A stretch of DNA of 64,000 nucleotides, taken from contig JBBZIV010000001.1 in NCBI GenBank assembly GCA_038405045.1, forward strand, positions 744,001 through 808,000, given 5' to 3'. The notes beneath the pieces were generated by a model. It was not told the origin of the DNA and did not search any database. It saw only the letters and a list, made by a program, of their open reading frames with translations. Origin of the DNA: Sporobacter sp038405045. GTDB taxonomy: Bacteria > Bacillota > Clostridia > Oscillospirales > Oscillospiraceae. Below, piece by piece: positions 49,834 to 58,244 of the stretch (positions are counted from its first letter, which is position 1; the number at the start of each line of letters is the position of its first letter). The position numbers and the translations under genes are program-made.

Positions 49834-52089
49834 TCAGTGGCCGTAGCGGGCAAAGCCGCAGATCACGAGGACGGCGAAAAGCATTGACATCATGTAGAAA
49901 ATGAGGTTTCCGGCGCTTGCCGCCGCGAGAGAACCAGACCAGTTGACGACAAACATAATGAGCATACCGAACAAGGCCGATGCAACGGAAAAGATTGTCG
50001 AAACAATGGCCGTCGTCCGAAGGCGTCTGCCCCCCGTGATCGACTCGACATACGGCCCCATCCCTTCACGGCTGACGATGGCTGTGATGCGCTTGGCCTC
50101 ATGAAGCGAATCGTCGGATATGTCATAGGATTTTTGAATCGGCATATACTCGACGTCATGAATCGATACTTTGAATTTCTGTTCGAGCATGATCGGCGTT
50201 ATGTTGAAATCGCGCACGGCGAAAAAGAGCTTAACATGGTGGCGCAAAACGGAGACCAGCGCGTTTTGTACAGATTTGACGGGGACGTAATTGACGGCAA
50301 ACACGGCAATCAGCTTTTTATTGATCGCCGTGAATACGGCGTTTTTCATATTGAGGCTTGACGGCACACGCACGCCCATCAGGTTCATAAAGGCCCCGGA
50401 GCCTGTATAGACGCGCTCTCCGCGAATCAGGCCGCCGATACCGCCCTCATAGCAGGTAAAGTCCTCCACGCGGTATTGATTCATCCCCTGCTTGGAAAGG
50501 TGGTCGGCGAAAAGCTTTGACAGACCGGATTCGGAGGCGATGATGAGGCTGCCCGTATAGCGGATAGCCTTATCCGGCTGAACTTCTTCAAATATTTTTA
50601 TGCCGCCGAGCGAGAGCGTCCCCGTCGGAAAAAGGTCTTCATCGGTGATACCGACGCCGTCCGTATGGTACAGGTCATCCGCGCCGCCCCAGCCGGCGAT
50701 CGCAGCACCGGACTGTCTAGCGCGGCGGGCTATGGCGTTAAAGGGGACTGCAAACGCTAAAACCGATGAAAACGGCGCAGCGGCCGCCATAATGGCCGCA
50801 AAATGGTGCAGAAAATAAGGCCCTTGTCCGTGGCCAAATGAGGCATACAGGCTGAAAACAGCCGCCATCACCAAAAGCAGCGGCGCGGCATACCGGTAGG
50901 CCATCGCCGTAAAATCCTCCTGAATGAGGTTGTTGTAAAAGCCGGCCGTTCTATCGGACACTTTTTTAATAATTGTTCGGCCAAGGTCGTCGCAGATTTC
51001 TGCGATGATACCGACAGGCTCCGAGGCGGCCTGCGCCGTTTTCAGTGTCTCCGTCATGGCGCGGGCATACGTTTTCTCGCCCCAAAGCGTAAACGTCAGC
51101 GAGAGGGCGGAGACGACGCAATAGGGCACGCCATAGCTTTCATTGTGCGTTAAAATGGCAAATGTTGCTGCGGCCGCCGTGACGAGGCATGAGAAAACGT
51201 TAAGCGTTTCCGCGCCGGGCTCCCCCTTCACAAGTGTCATCACACCGCGGATGAGGGTATCAAGCGCCAGCAGCATCACGCAAAACATCAGCATCATTAA
51301 AATGCCGTTTGTTAAAACAAGACTGCGCCCGATACCGAACGGCAGCGCCGCGCCCGCCTCGTACATCAGCGTTAAAACAGCCATTAAGACCGAAATCGCA
51401 AGGCTCGCCAAGCTGCGCAACGAATAGGAATTGCAAATATGCGCAAATCGCTTGACAGCGGAGCGGAAATCCGGTTCTTCAAATATTTCTTCCGGTACGG
51501 GCTCGCCTTCAAGTGCCGCGTCGTCAACGATCTCTTCCTCGTCGTCGTCGGCATATGTATTTCTGCCGAATAGGCCGAAAACCTTTCTGGCCGTTTTTCG
51601 CGTCTCGTTTTCAAGGGCTGTCTGCCGCGCGATGGCTTCGGCCACGTCCTCATCCGTTTCGTCATCAGCGGCTGAGACGCGTGTGATCGGGATGACATTT
51701 TTCGTACCAGAATTTAGTTCATCGTCGCGGGGTTCCGGCTTTGTCTCGTGTGTTTTGCCTGCGGCCGCGTCTTTAAGGTCAGAAAGCGTCGGCAGCGGTA
51801 CCGTTTTATCGAGCGGCTGGGCCGCCTTGCCCCGTGCTGCGGTTTCCGGCGCTGCTTGCCGGTATTTCCCACCGGCTGCTTCCTGAACAATCTTATCTGC
51901 TTTTTGTTTCAGCACACCGCTCGGTGTCTTTTTGTCACCGGCTATATAGGCAGAGCCTTTGTATTCGGCTAAAATAGATTCCAGCGAAATATCGCCTTCG
52001 ACGGTTACGTCATCATCCCCAGTGGGGCCGTCGTCGTCCGGCGGCCTGCGCGTGTCTTTTTCATCCATGTTAAAATTATCACGAGCCAT
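49834..52089 (-). CDS. Degenerate P-type-ATPase-like membrane protein (no catalytic Asp)
   Basis: A 751-residue protein I cannot assign to a described family. Residues 1-200 are acidic, disordered and cytoplasmic. Paired hydrophobic segments follow (about 225-335), then 400-450 with AAAAPFSSVLAFAVPFN. Next comes a P-type-like core: RARQSGAAIAGWGGADDL, then DEDLFPTGTLSLG (484-495), aligning with the DKTGTLT signature but with the phospho-acceptor D-K missing; SESGLSKLFADH resembles the SEHPLAKA region; GGIGGLIRGERVYTGSGAFM resembles the N-domain G-loop. No TGD or GDGXND motif appears. Two more helices end the protein. It follows rlmB by 24 nt and metK, so co-expression is likely. Confidence 0.72.
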   Translation of the reverse strand: MARDNFNMDEKDTRRPPDDDGPTGDDDVTVEGDISLESILAEYKGSAYIAGDKKTPSGVLKQKADKIVQEAAGGKYRQAAPETAARGKAAQPLDKTVPLPTLSDLKDAAAGKTHETKPEPRDDELNSGTKNVIPITRVSAADDETDEDVAEAIARQTALENETRKTARKVFGLFGRNTYADDDEEEIVDDAALEGEPVPEEIFEEPDFRSAVKRFAHICNSYSLRSLASLAISVLMAVLTLMYEAGAALPFGIGRSLVLTNGILMMLMFCVMLLALDTLIRGVMTLVKGEPGAETLNVFSCLVTAAAATFAILTHNESYGVPYCVVSALSLTFTLWGEKTYARAMTETLKTAQAASEPVGIIAEICDDLGRTIIKKVSDRTAGFYNNLIQEDFTAMAYRYAAPLLLVMAAVFSLYASFGHGQGPYFLHHFAAIMAAAAPFSSVLAFAVPFNAIARRARQSGAAIAGWGGADDLYHTDGVGITDEDLFPTGTLSLGGIKIFEEVQPDKAIRYTGSLIIASESGLSKLFADHLSKQGMNQYRVEDFTCYEGGIGGLIRGERVYTGSGAFMNLMGVRVPSSLNMKNAVFTAINKKLIAVFAVNYVPVKSVQNALVSVLRHHVKLFFAVRDFNITPIMLEQKFKVSIHDVEYMPIQKSYDISDDSLHEAKRITAIVSREGMGPYVESITGGRRLRTTAIVSTIFSVASALFGMLIMFVVNWSGSLAAASAGNLIFYMMSMLFAVLVICGFARYGH

Positions 52090-52113
52090 AACGTCACCTT
52101 CTCTCCGGTCAGA

Positions 52114-52959
52114 TCAGTTTGATGCAGCCGCCGACTGCCGCTGGCGCAGCGTTTCATAAAGGACGACTGCAGCCGAAACAGACGCGTTGAGCGACGCGAT
52201 TCTCCCGGTCATCGGAATCGAAACAGTAAAGTCGCACGTTTCGGCGACGAGGCGGGAGAGCCCCTTCCCCTCCGAACCGATGACAAGAGCCGTCGGCCCC
52301 GTTAAGTCTGTTTGCCAGAGGCCGGACTGGCCGTCTGCCGCCATGCCGTAAACCCAGAGCCCAGCCTTTTTCAAGTCCTGTAGGGCTGCTGTGATATTGG
52401 CAACGCGGGCAACAGGCAGATGCGCCACAGCCCCGGCAGACGTTTTCGAAACGATGGCCGTCAAACCGGCGCTGCGCCTTTTCGGTATGATAACGCCGTG
52501 CGCCCCGGCACACTCAGCCGTCCTGATGATCGCGCCGAGATTGTGCGGGTCTGAAATTTCGTCGCAAACGACGATCAGCGGCGTCTGCCCAAGGCTATTG
52601 GCCCTGCTGAGAATATCGTCAACCGTCACATAGACAGCGGCCGACAGGACGGCGACGACGCCCTGATGCGCGCCCGTTTTGCTCATCGCGTCAAGCTTGC
52701 GCTTGTCCGCCTCGACAACGACGGTACCCGCGGCGCGCGCCGTCGCGGCAATATGACCCAAAGCGCCGTCTGTCTCACCGGCGCTTAAAAAGATTTTATC
52801 GATTGGCCGCCCGGCGCGCAGCGCCTCAATAACGGCATTGCGGCCTTCCAGAACACCGGCATCATCCTCCGGCTCCGTATCCGGCATCGTTCGGCGCTGA
52901 TGATATGGGTCCATATGGCGCTCGATCGGGCGTTTTCTCGGGTGATTGTTATCGCTCAT
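52114..52959 (-). CDS. rlmB: 23S rRNA 2'-O-methyltransferase RlmB (TrmH/SpoU family)
   Basis: RlmB methylates the ribose of G2251 in the peptidyl-transferase loop. The 281 residues show a charged N-terminal extension, the L30-like substrate domain (GVLEGRNAVIEALRAGRPID), and the SpoU knot with DEISDPHNLGAIIRTAECAG, IGSEGKGLSRLV and the C-terminal IPMTGRIASLNASVSAAV. This is the standard order of motifs 1-3. It is 26 nt after metK and followed by the pseudo-ATPase gene. AAAGGAC precedes the ATG. Confidence 0.94.
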   Translation of the reverse strand: MSDNNHPRKRPIERHMDPYHQRRTMPDTEPEDDAGVLEGRNAVIEALRAGRPIDKIFLSAGETDGALGHIAATARAAGTVVVEADKRKLDAMSKTGAHQGVVAVLSAAVYVTVDDILSRANSLGQTPLIVVCDEISDPHNLGAIIRTAECAGAHGVIIPKRRSAGLTAIVSKTSAGAVAHLPVARVANITAALQDLKKAGLWVYGMAADGQSGLWQTDLTGPTALVIGSEGKGLSRLVAETCDFTVSIPMTGRIASLNASVSAAVVLYETLRQRQSAAASN

Positions 52960-52985
52960 TCAATAGTCCTTTATAAGTCGTTATT

Positions 52986-54146
52986 TCAGACGTGCTGCTT
53001 GATACGGTCTACCATGTCAAGCCGCTCCCACGGCAGGTCGAGCTCCGGCCGCCCGAAATGACCGTAAGCGGCGATTTGGTTGAAAATCGGGTTTAACAAG
53101 CACAGATGGTCAATGATTTCACGCGGTCTGAAATCAAATACGGCCTCAAGAATTTTTTCAATCTTTTCATCAGGAATCGACCCGGTGCCACGCGTGTCGA
53201 CCTGAATGGAGACGGGCCGCGCCACACCGATGGCGTATGCCAGCTCGATCTGACAAGCTCTTGCCAGACCCGCCGCGACGACATTTTTGGCGGCATAACG
53301 CGCCATATACGCAGCGCTGCGGTCTACCTTTGTCGGGTCCTTACCAGAAAAAGCGCCGCCGCCGTGGCTGGCGTAGCCGCCGTAGGTGTCAACAATGATT
53401 TTCCGCCCCGTCAACCCGGAATCACCAACAGGGCCGCCAATGACAAACCGACCCGTTGGATTGACATAAAATTTTGTCTCTTTAGTGATAAGTTCTTTCG
53501 GAATGACCGGTTTGATGACTGTTTCTATAATGCTCTCGCGCAAGTCTTTGACCGTCACGTCCGGGTCGTGCTGGGCGGAGACAACAATTGCAGGGCAGGA
53601 AGCAACGCGCCCCTTTTCATCGTATTCTACCGTCACTTGGCTTTTCCCGTCGGGTCGAAGAAAGGACAACAGACCAGATTTCCGCACCGCGGCCAAGCGC
53701 ATCGACAGCGCGTGTGCATATGAAATCGGCGCTGGCATATATTCCGGCGTCTCGTCACACGCAAAGCCGAACATCATGCCCTGGTCGCCGGCACCCGTTT
53801 CAAAAGCGTCGTCAAACGCGCTGTTAACGCCCATGGCAATGTCTTGACTTTGTTCCTTGATGGATGTGAGAACTGCGCAGCCGTTATAATCAAACCCAAG
53901 CTCCGGGCGGATGTAACCAATATTTTTAATCGTCTCCCTGGCGATGCCGGGGATGTCGACATAAGTATTCGTCGTAATTTCACCCATGATAAGAACCATA
54001 CCGGTTGAGACAATTGTTTCGCAGGCCACACGGGCCATTTTATCACCGGCCAGAATATTATCAAGTACCGCGTCGGAAATCTGGTCACAGACTTTATCCG
54101 GGTGCCCCTCTGTAACGGATTCCGACGTAAAAATCCTGTTTGTCAT
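52986..54146 (-). CDS. metK: S-adenosylmethionine synthetase
   Basis: MetK makes SAM from methionine and ATP. The 386 residues start MTNRIFTSESVTEGHPDKVC, then GAGDQGMMFGFACDETPE, GGPVGDSGLTGRKIIVDTYG and GGGAFSGKDPTKVDRSAAY, all signature blocks. The ATG at 54146 follows AAAGGAG by 8 nt; a longer frame upstream lacks support. No SAM riboswitch fits in the short leader. The downstream rlmB is a SAM user. Confidence 0.97.
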   Translation of the reverse strand: MTNRIFTSESVTEGHPDKVCDQISDAVLDNILAGDKMARVACETIVSTGMVLIMGEITTNTYVDIPGIARETIKNIGYIRPELGFDYNGCAVLTSIKEQSQDIAMGVNSAFDDAFETGAGDQGMMFGFACDETPEYMPAPISYAHALSMRLAAVRKSGLLSFLRPDGKSQVTVEYDEKGRVASCPAIVVSAQHDPDVTVKDLRESIIETVIKPVIPKELITKETKFYVNPTGRFVIGGPVGDSGLTGRKIIVDTYGGYASHGGGAFSGKDPTKVDRSAAYMARYAAKNVVAAGLARACQIELAYAIGVARPVSIQVDTRGTGSIPDEKIEKILEAVFDFRPREIIDHLCLLNPIFNQIAAYGHFGRPELDLPWERLDMVDRIKQHV

Positions 54147-54186
54147 GATGCCGTCTCCTTTGACATATTTTCTCATAATTTTATTT

Positions 54187-54195
54187 ATTATACCA
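54187..54195 (-). promoter_or_regulatory. Extended -10 promoter of metK
   Basis: On the minus strand TGGTATAAT (TGnTATAAT) ends 41 nt before the metK ATG. The -35 region is weak, consistent with an extended -10 promoter. Confidence 0.6.
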
Positions 54196-54233
54196 CAATA
54201 CGCCGATAACATAAAGTATAAATTCTGACAGAT

Positions 54234-54262
54234 TAAAAACTGCCGCTTAAAAAAGCGGCAGT
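54234..54262 (-). terminator. Rho-independent terminator of gltA
   Basis: A 10-bp stem (ACTGCCGCTT at 54239-54248 with its complement at 54253-54262), a four-base loop and five T residues on the minus strand. Confidence 0.9.
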
Positions 54263-54281
54263 CTCATTTTTTCGCGTTTAA

Positions 54282-55652
54282 CTAGCGGTGCTCAAGCGGC
54301 ACAAAAGCCGATTTCGGCGTGATGGCCTTATACGCCGGGCGTATAATTCTGTTGCTGTTGTACACCTCTTCGATGCGGTGGGCGCACCAGCCCACCATCC
54401 GTGCCACGGCAAAAAGCGGTGTGAAGAGTTCATGCGGAATGCCGAGCATTTTATAGACAAATCCGGAGTACATGTCAACATTGGCGCACATCGGTTTGTC
54501 AACATGGCGTTCTGCTGCGAAAGCAGCCGGCGCAAGACGCTCAACGGCTTCGAACAGCTCGAATTCCTGAAGCATCCCCTTTTGATCAGCCAGCTTTTTA
54601 GCCAGCTCTTTGAGCCGGACGGTGCGCGGGTCGCTGAGCGTATAGACAGCGTGGCCGATGCCGTAAATGAGCCCGTCGCCGCAGCCGGCCTCACGCCGTA
54701 ATATTTTTCGCAGATAGTTTAAAAGGTCCGCTTCATCCTCCCAGTTGGGCACGTCGCGCTCAATATAGGAAAACATCTCCATGACCTTTTTGTTAGCCCC
54801 GCCGTGACGGGGGCCTTTTAAGGCGCCGACCGCAGCAGCCATTGAGGAGTAAATATCGGTACCGGATGAGGAGAGGACGCGGCAGGCAAACGCCGAATTG
54901 TTCCCACCGCCGTGCTCGGCATGTAAAACAAGGGCTAAATCGAGCAGCTGTGCTTCTTCCCGCGTAAAGCTGTTGTCATGACGGACGGAATAGAGGAAGT
55001 TTTCGGCCGTCGAGAGGCCTTCCTTCGGGTGGTGGATAAAGAGGCTTTCCTTGTCGAAATAATGGCGTTTGGCGGCATAGGCGTTTGCCACAATGACAGG
55101 GCAGCGCGCGATGAGATGAAGCGCCTGATCGAGCTCTTTATGTAGGTTATTGATGTCCGTTTCCGGGTCCTGATCGTAGGAGTACAACGCGAGAACGCTG
55201 CGCGCAAGCTTGTTCATAATGTCCTTGCTGGGCGCGCTTAAAATCATGTCTTCCGTAAAGCCGCTCGGCAGGTGCCTGTATTCGTCCAGAATACCGTTAA
55301 AGCAGTCAAGCGACGCTTTGTCCGGCAGTGTACCGAAGATAAGCAGATATGCCGTCTCCTCGAAGCCAAACCGGCCTTCGCTCATAAAGCCGTCAATCAT
55401 ATCGGACACGTCGATGCCGCGGTAAATGAGCTGGCCGTCGATTGGGACGCGCTCCCCGTCTTGCACGTAATAACCGCGCACATTGCCGACCTTTGTCACG
55501 CCGGCCATCACACCGGTGCCATCAGCGTTGCGGAGGCCGCGTTTCACGTCGAGTTCTGAGTAACAGCTTTTATCGACAACAATGCTTTGCTGCATTTGGG
55601 CGGCGCGCTTATTTAAAAAATCTATTGTTTTTAGCGCTTTGTCAGCGTGCAT
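54282..55652 (-). CDS. gltA: Citrate synthase
   Basis: Condenses oxaloacetate with acetyl-CoA. The 456-residue product carries the catalytic histidines in LHAEHGGGNNSAF and YGIGHAVYT, and the aspartate/arginine region FAAERHVDKPMCANVDMYSG. This is the Si-type fold, longer than the common 370-430 because of an N-terminal extension. A methylcitrate synthase role cannot be excluded by sequence. AAAAGGG precedes the ATG at 55652, and a perfect TTGACA promoter lies upstream. It is a single-gene unit. Confidence 0.92.
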   Translation of the reverse strand: MHADKALKTIDFLNKRAAQMQQSIVVDKSCYSELDVKRGLRNADGTGVMAGVTKVGNVRGYYVQDGERVPIDGQLIYRGIDVSDMIDGFMSEGRFGFEETAYLLIFGTLPDKASLDCFNGILDEYRHLPSGFTEDMILSAPSKDIMNKLARSVLALYSYDQDPETDINNLHKELDQALHLIARCPVIVANAYAAKRHYFDKESLFIHHPKEGLSTAENFLYSVRHDNSFTREEAQLLDLALVLHAEHGGGNNSAFACRVLSSSGTDIYSSMAAAVGALKGPRHGGANKKVMEMFSYIERDVPNWEDEADLLNYLRKILRREAGCGDGLIYGIGHAVYTLSDPRTVRLKELAKKLADQKGMLQEFELFEAVERLAPAAFAAERHVDKPMCANVDMYSGFVYKMLGIPHELFTPLFAVARMVGWCAHRIEEVYNSNRIIRPAYKAITPKSAFVPLEHR

Positions 55653-55685
55653 TGGTGATCACTTCCCTTTTTGTTGTAGATTATA

Positions 55686-55714
55686 AATATACAGCGCCAA
55701 GCGATTGTTGTCAA
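55686..55714 (-). promoter_or_regulatory. Promoter of gltA
   Basis: On the minus strand TTGACA (55709-55714), a 17-bp spacer and TATATT (55686-55691). Confidence 0.82.
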
Positions 55715-55806
55715 TAAAATGCATGAAGTTTTATCATTTCCTGCATTTTCCCTTTCAGATAACTTTGCCGCTTATCGCATTTTTAGTCTTTTGGAATAAA
55801 ACCCAT

Positions 55807-55835
55807 TTTATAGCAGAAACTATGGTTGATATATT
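55807..55835 (+). promoter_or_regulatory. Candidate promoter of the SLH gene
   Basis: TTTATA (55807-55812), a 17-bp spacer and TATATT (55830-55835), ending about 22 nt before the ATG. The -35 box is weak. Confidence 0.45.
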
Positions 55836-55857
55836 CTGATTCTCGGAGGAACGAACG

Positions 55858-56856
55858 ATGAAACGTCTTAACACCGCCCATTTCCGCACTGTCTTCGCCG
55901 CTTTTCTCGCCGTTGTCACCGGCTGTCTCCTTTTTGCGGGCATTCCGGCACTGGCGGCAGACGGCGGCACTTCAAACGCAAATGCCCGCCCGATTGCGGA
56001 GAATCTCAGCTACACGACGTATAAAGGCATCGCGATCACCGGCCGGTTTTCAGCGTCCGACCCGGAGGGCGACGCTGTGCTATTCGAAGTAACCGACCTG
56101 CCGAAAAAAGGTACGCTCCGATTTGACAGTGCCGGCACATTCGTCTACACGCCCGGAGAGAACAAAAAAGGGCAGGATGTTTTTTCTTATCTCGCGGTTG
56201 ATGATGCCGGTAACCTTTCCGCCAAGGCATCTGTAACGATTGATATCGAAAAGCAGTCAACAAAACTGACGTATGCCGATATGTCTGACAATGCCGCCCA
56301 CTATGCCGCTCTCGTATTAGCCGAAAAGGGTCTGCTCGTCGGCGAAAAAATCGGCGACCAGTATTTCTTCCGGCCGCAGGCTGCCGTCACGCGCGGTGAA
56401 TTCCTCACTATGTGTCTTGGCATGACAGATGTTGAAACGCTGCGCGATATCACGCGCACAGGCTTTTCCGATGACGCTGCCATGCCGGATTGGGTCAAGC
56501 CGTATGTGTCCACGGCGCTTTTGTCCGGCTATGTTAGCGGGTATAAAAATGAAGAGGGCCGCCTTGTTTTTGGCGCCGACAAACCAATAACAGCCGCCGA
56601 AGCCGCTGTCATCCTCAATAATATTTTAGACATTTCCGATGTTGCCAGCGTTGCCGCCGTCTCGTCGGACAGCTGCCCTGTGTGGGCTTATCAGGCGGAG
56701 GTCAACCTCGCCGCGTGCAACATCATCGGAGCGCCGGGCGCGGACTCATATAATACAGCAGTTTCTCGCGCCGAAGCCGCCGACATGATCGTCTCCGCCA
56801 TGGCGCTCCAAGATGCCCGAGGCGGCACCTCCCTTCTCAGCTGGGCGCTGAAATAA
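55858..56856 (+). CDS. Secreted protein with cadherin-like repeat and SLH domains
   Basis: A 332-residue surface protein. A signal peptide (about 1-34, ending AGIPALAADG) leads into a tandem-95/cadherin-like beta domain (about 45-130: ENLSYTTYKGIAITGRFSAS, DAVLFEVTDLPKKGTL). Three S-layer-homology modules follow (SDNAAHYAALVLAEKGLLVG; FSDDAAMPDWVKPYV with GADKPITAAEAAVIL; and a third ending SRAEAADMIVSAM), which bind secondary wall polymers. It is therefore a wall-attached protein; the ligand is unknown. GGAGG precedes the ATG. It is one of the three plus-strand genes. Confidence 0.9.
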   Translation: MKRLNTAHFRTVFAAFLAVVTGCLLFAGIPALAADGGTSNANARPIAENLSYTTYKGIAITGRFSASDPEGDAVLFEVTDLPKKGTLRFDSAGTFVYTPGENKKGQDVFSYLAVDDAGNLSAKASVTIDIEKQSTKLTYADMSDNAAHYAALVLAEKGLLVGEKIGDQYFFRPQAAVTRGEFLTMCLGMTDVETLRDITRTGFSDDAAMPDWVKPYVSTALLSGYVSGYKNEEGRLVFGADKPITAAEAAVILNNILDISDVASVAAVSSDSCPVWAYQAEVNLAACNIIGAPGADSYNTAVSRAEAADMIVSAMALQDARGGTSLLSWALK

Positions 56857-56873
56857 CTGCTGCGAAATAAGAA

Positions 56874-56948
56874 AAAGATTCTTCGCCTCACGGCTCTAAA
56901 TGACATGGTTTTGTCATTGTGAGGGGCATGATGCCCCGAAGAATCTTT
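56874..56948. repeat. Palindromic REP-like element, probable terminator
   Basis: Outer arms AAAGATTCTTCG (56874-56885) and CGAAGAATCTTT (56937-56948) are exact complements. Inside are CCTCAC...AATGACA pairing with TGTCATT...GTGAGG and a small GGGGCAT/ATGCCCC hairpin, so the element folds as a branched structure. A similar AAGATTCTTCG...AATGACA pattern is, from memory, common as a dispersed repeat in bacterial genomes. It sits between convergent genes and ends in a T-rich tail on the plus strand. Confidence 0.65.
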
Positions 56949-56996
56949 ATTTTTTAGCCGGGGTCTGTTTTGCAGCAGGCCCCTTTATTTAGTACT

Positions 56997-58244
56997 CTAT
57001 CGCACTTGGCCGCTGCCGTATATGATGTATTTCATTGTCGTCAGCTGCTCGAGGCCCATCGGGCCGCGCGCGTGCATCTTCTGCGTCGAGATGCCGATCT
57101 CCGCGCCGAGGCCGAACTCGCCGCCGTCCGTAAAGCGGGTTGAGGCGTTGACGTAAACGGCCGCGGCGTCCACGGCGTCGAGAAAGCGCTGCGAGACGGG
57201 ATAGCTGTTTGTCACAACGGCCTCGGAGTGCTTTGAGCCGTACTTGTTGATGTGCGTAATGGCCTCCTCAAGGCCGTCAACAACCTTGACAGCAAGGATA
57301 TAATCGCCGAACTCCGTCTCGTAGTCCGCCTCTGTCGCCGGTATGACGGTATTACCGAGGATAGCCGCCGTCTCCGGGCAGCCGCGCAGCTCCGTGTTTT
57401 TCCCGTCTAACAGCGCCTTGGCCTTCGGGAGAAACGCCGCGGCGACGGCGCGGTCGACAAGCAGCGTCTCGGCGGCGTTGCAGACGGACGGACGCGAGCA
57501 CTTGGCGTTAAAAATAATTTCGGCAGCCATATCGAGGTCAGCCGATGACTCGACATAAATGTGGCAGTTACCGACGCCTGTCTCAATAACAGGGACGCGG
57601 GCGTTTTCGACGACACGGCGGATGAGGCCCGCCCCGCCGCGCGGGATCAGCACGTCGACATAACCGACAAGGCGCATCACATCGTCGGCGCTCTCGCGGG
57701 ACGTGTCCTGCACGAGACTCACGGCGTCCTCTGGTAGACCGGCTTCCCGGATGGCGCGGCGCATGATGTTTGTCAGCGCATTGTTGGCCGAAAAAGCTTC
57801 TTTGCCCCCGCGTAAAATAACGGCGCTGCCCGCCTTCAAGCAGAGAACGGCAGCGTCAACCGTCACATTCGGGCGCGCTTCGTAGATAATGGCGATCACA
57901 CCGAGCGGCACCTTTTTCCGCCCGATGACAAGCCCGTTGGGCCGGACAGCCATTTTTTCAACCTGCCCGATCGGGTCGTCAAGCCGTGCAACTTGACGGA
58001 CACCATCGGCCATCGCGTCGATGCGTGCCTCCGTTAAGGCCAGCCGGTCTAGGAGCGACGCACTCATGCCGTTTTCACGCGCTCTTTTCATATCCTCCGC
58101 GTTGGCGGCGAGGATTTCCTGTTTATTGTCGATCAGCGCCTGCGCGATGGCGAAGAGCGCTTTGTTTTTATCTGCTGTGGGACATGTCATTAGCACGAGG
58201 GATGCCGCTTTGGCCGCAGCCCCTTGTTTTTCAATCGCCGTCAT
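56997..58244 (-). CDS. proA: Gamma-glutamyl phosphate reductase
   Basis: ProA reduces gamma-glutamyl phosphate to glutamate semialdehyde in proline synthesis. The 415 residues contain VILRGGKEAFSAN, IPRGGAGLIRRVVENA, the catalytic cysteine in CSRPSVCNAAETLLV, and SKHSEAVVTN near the end. The start at 58244 (MTAIEKQGAAAKAASL) follows AAGGAAAAAAGG. It overlaps proB by 14 nt. With proB and lysA upstream it forms an amino-acid synthesis unit. Confidence 0.96.
   Translation of the reverse strand: MTAIEKQGAAAKAASLVLMTCPTADKNKALFAIAQALIDNKQEILAANAEDMKRARENGMSASLLDRLALTEARIDAMADGVRQVARLDDPIGQVEKMAVRPNGLVIGRKKVPLGVIAIIYEARPNVTVDAAVLCLKAGSAVILRGGKEAFSANNALTNIMRRAIREAGLPEDAVSLVQDTSRESADDVMRLVGYVDVLIPRGGAGLIRRVVENARVPVIETGVGNCHIYVESSADLDMAAEIIFNAKCSRPSVCNAAETLLVDRAVAAAFLPKAKALLDGKNTELRGCPETAAILGNTVIPATEADYETEFGDYILAVKVVDGLEEAITHINKYGSKHSEAVVTNSYPVSQRFLDAVDAAAVYVNASTRFTDGGEFGLGAEIGISTQKMHARGPMGLEQLTTMKYIIYGSGQVR

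Noticed and set aside
54147..54186. SAM riboswitch before metK
   Set aside because: The leader is about 35 nt and unstructured.
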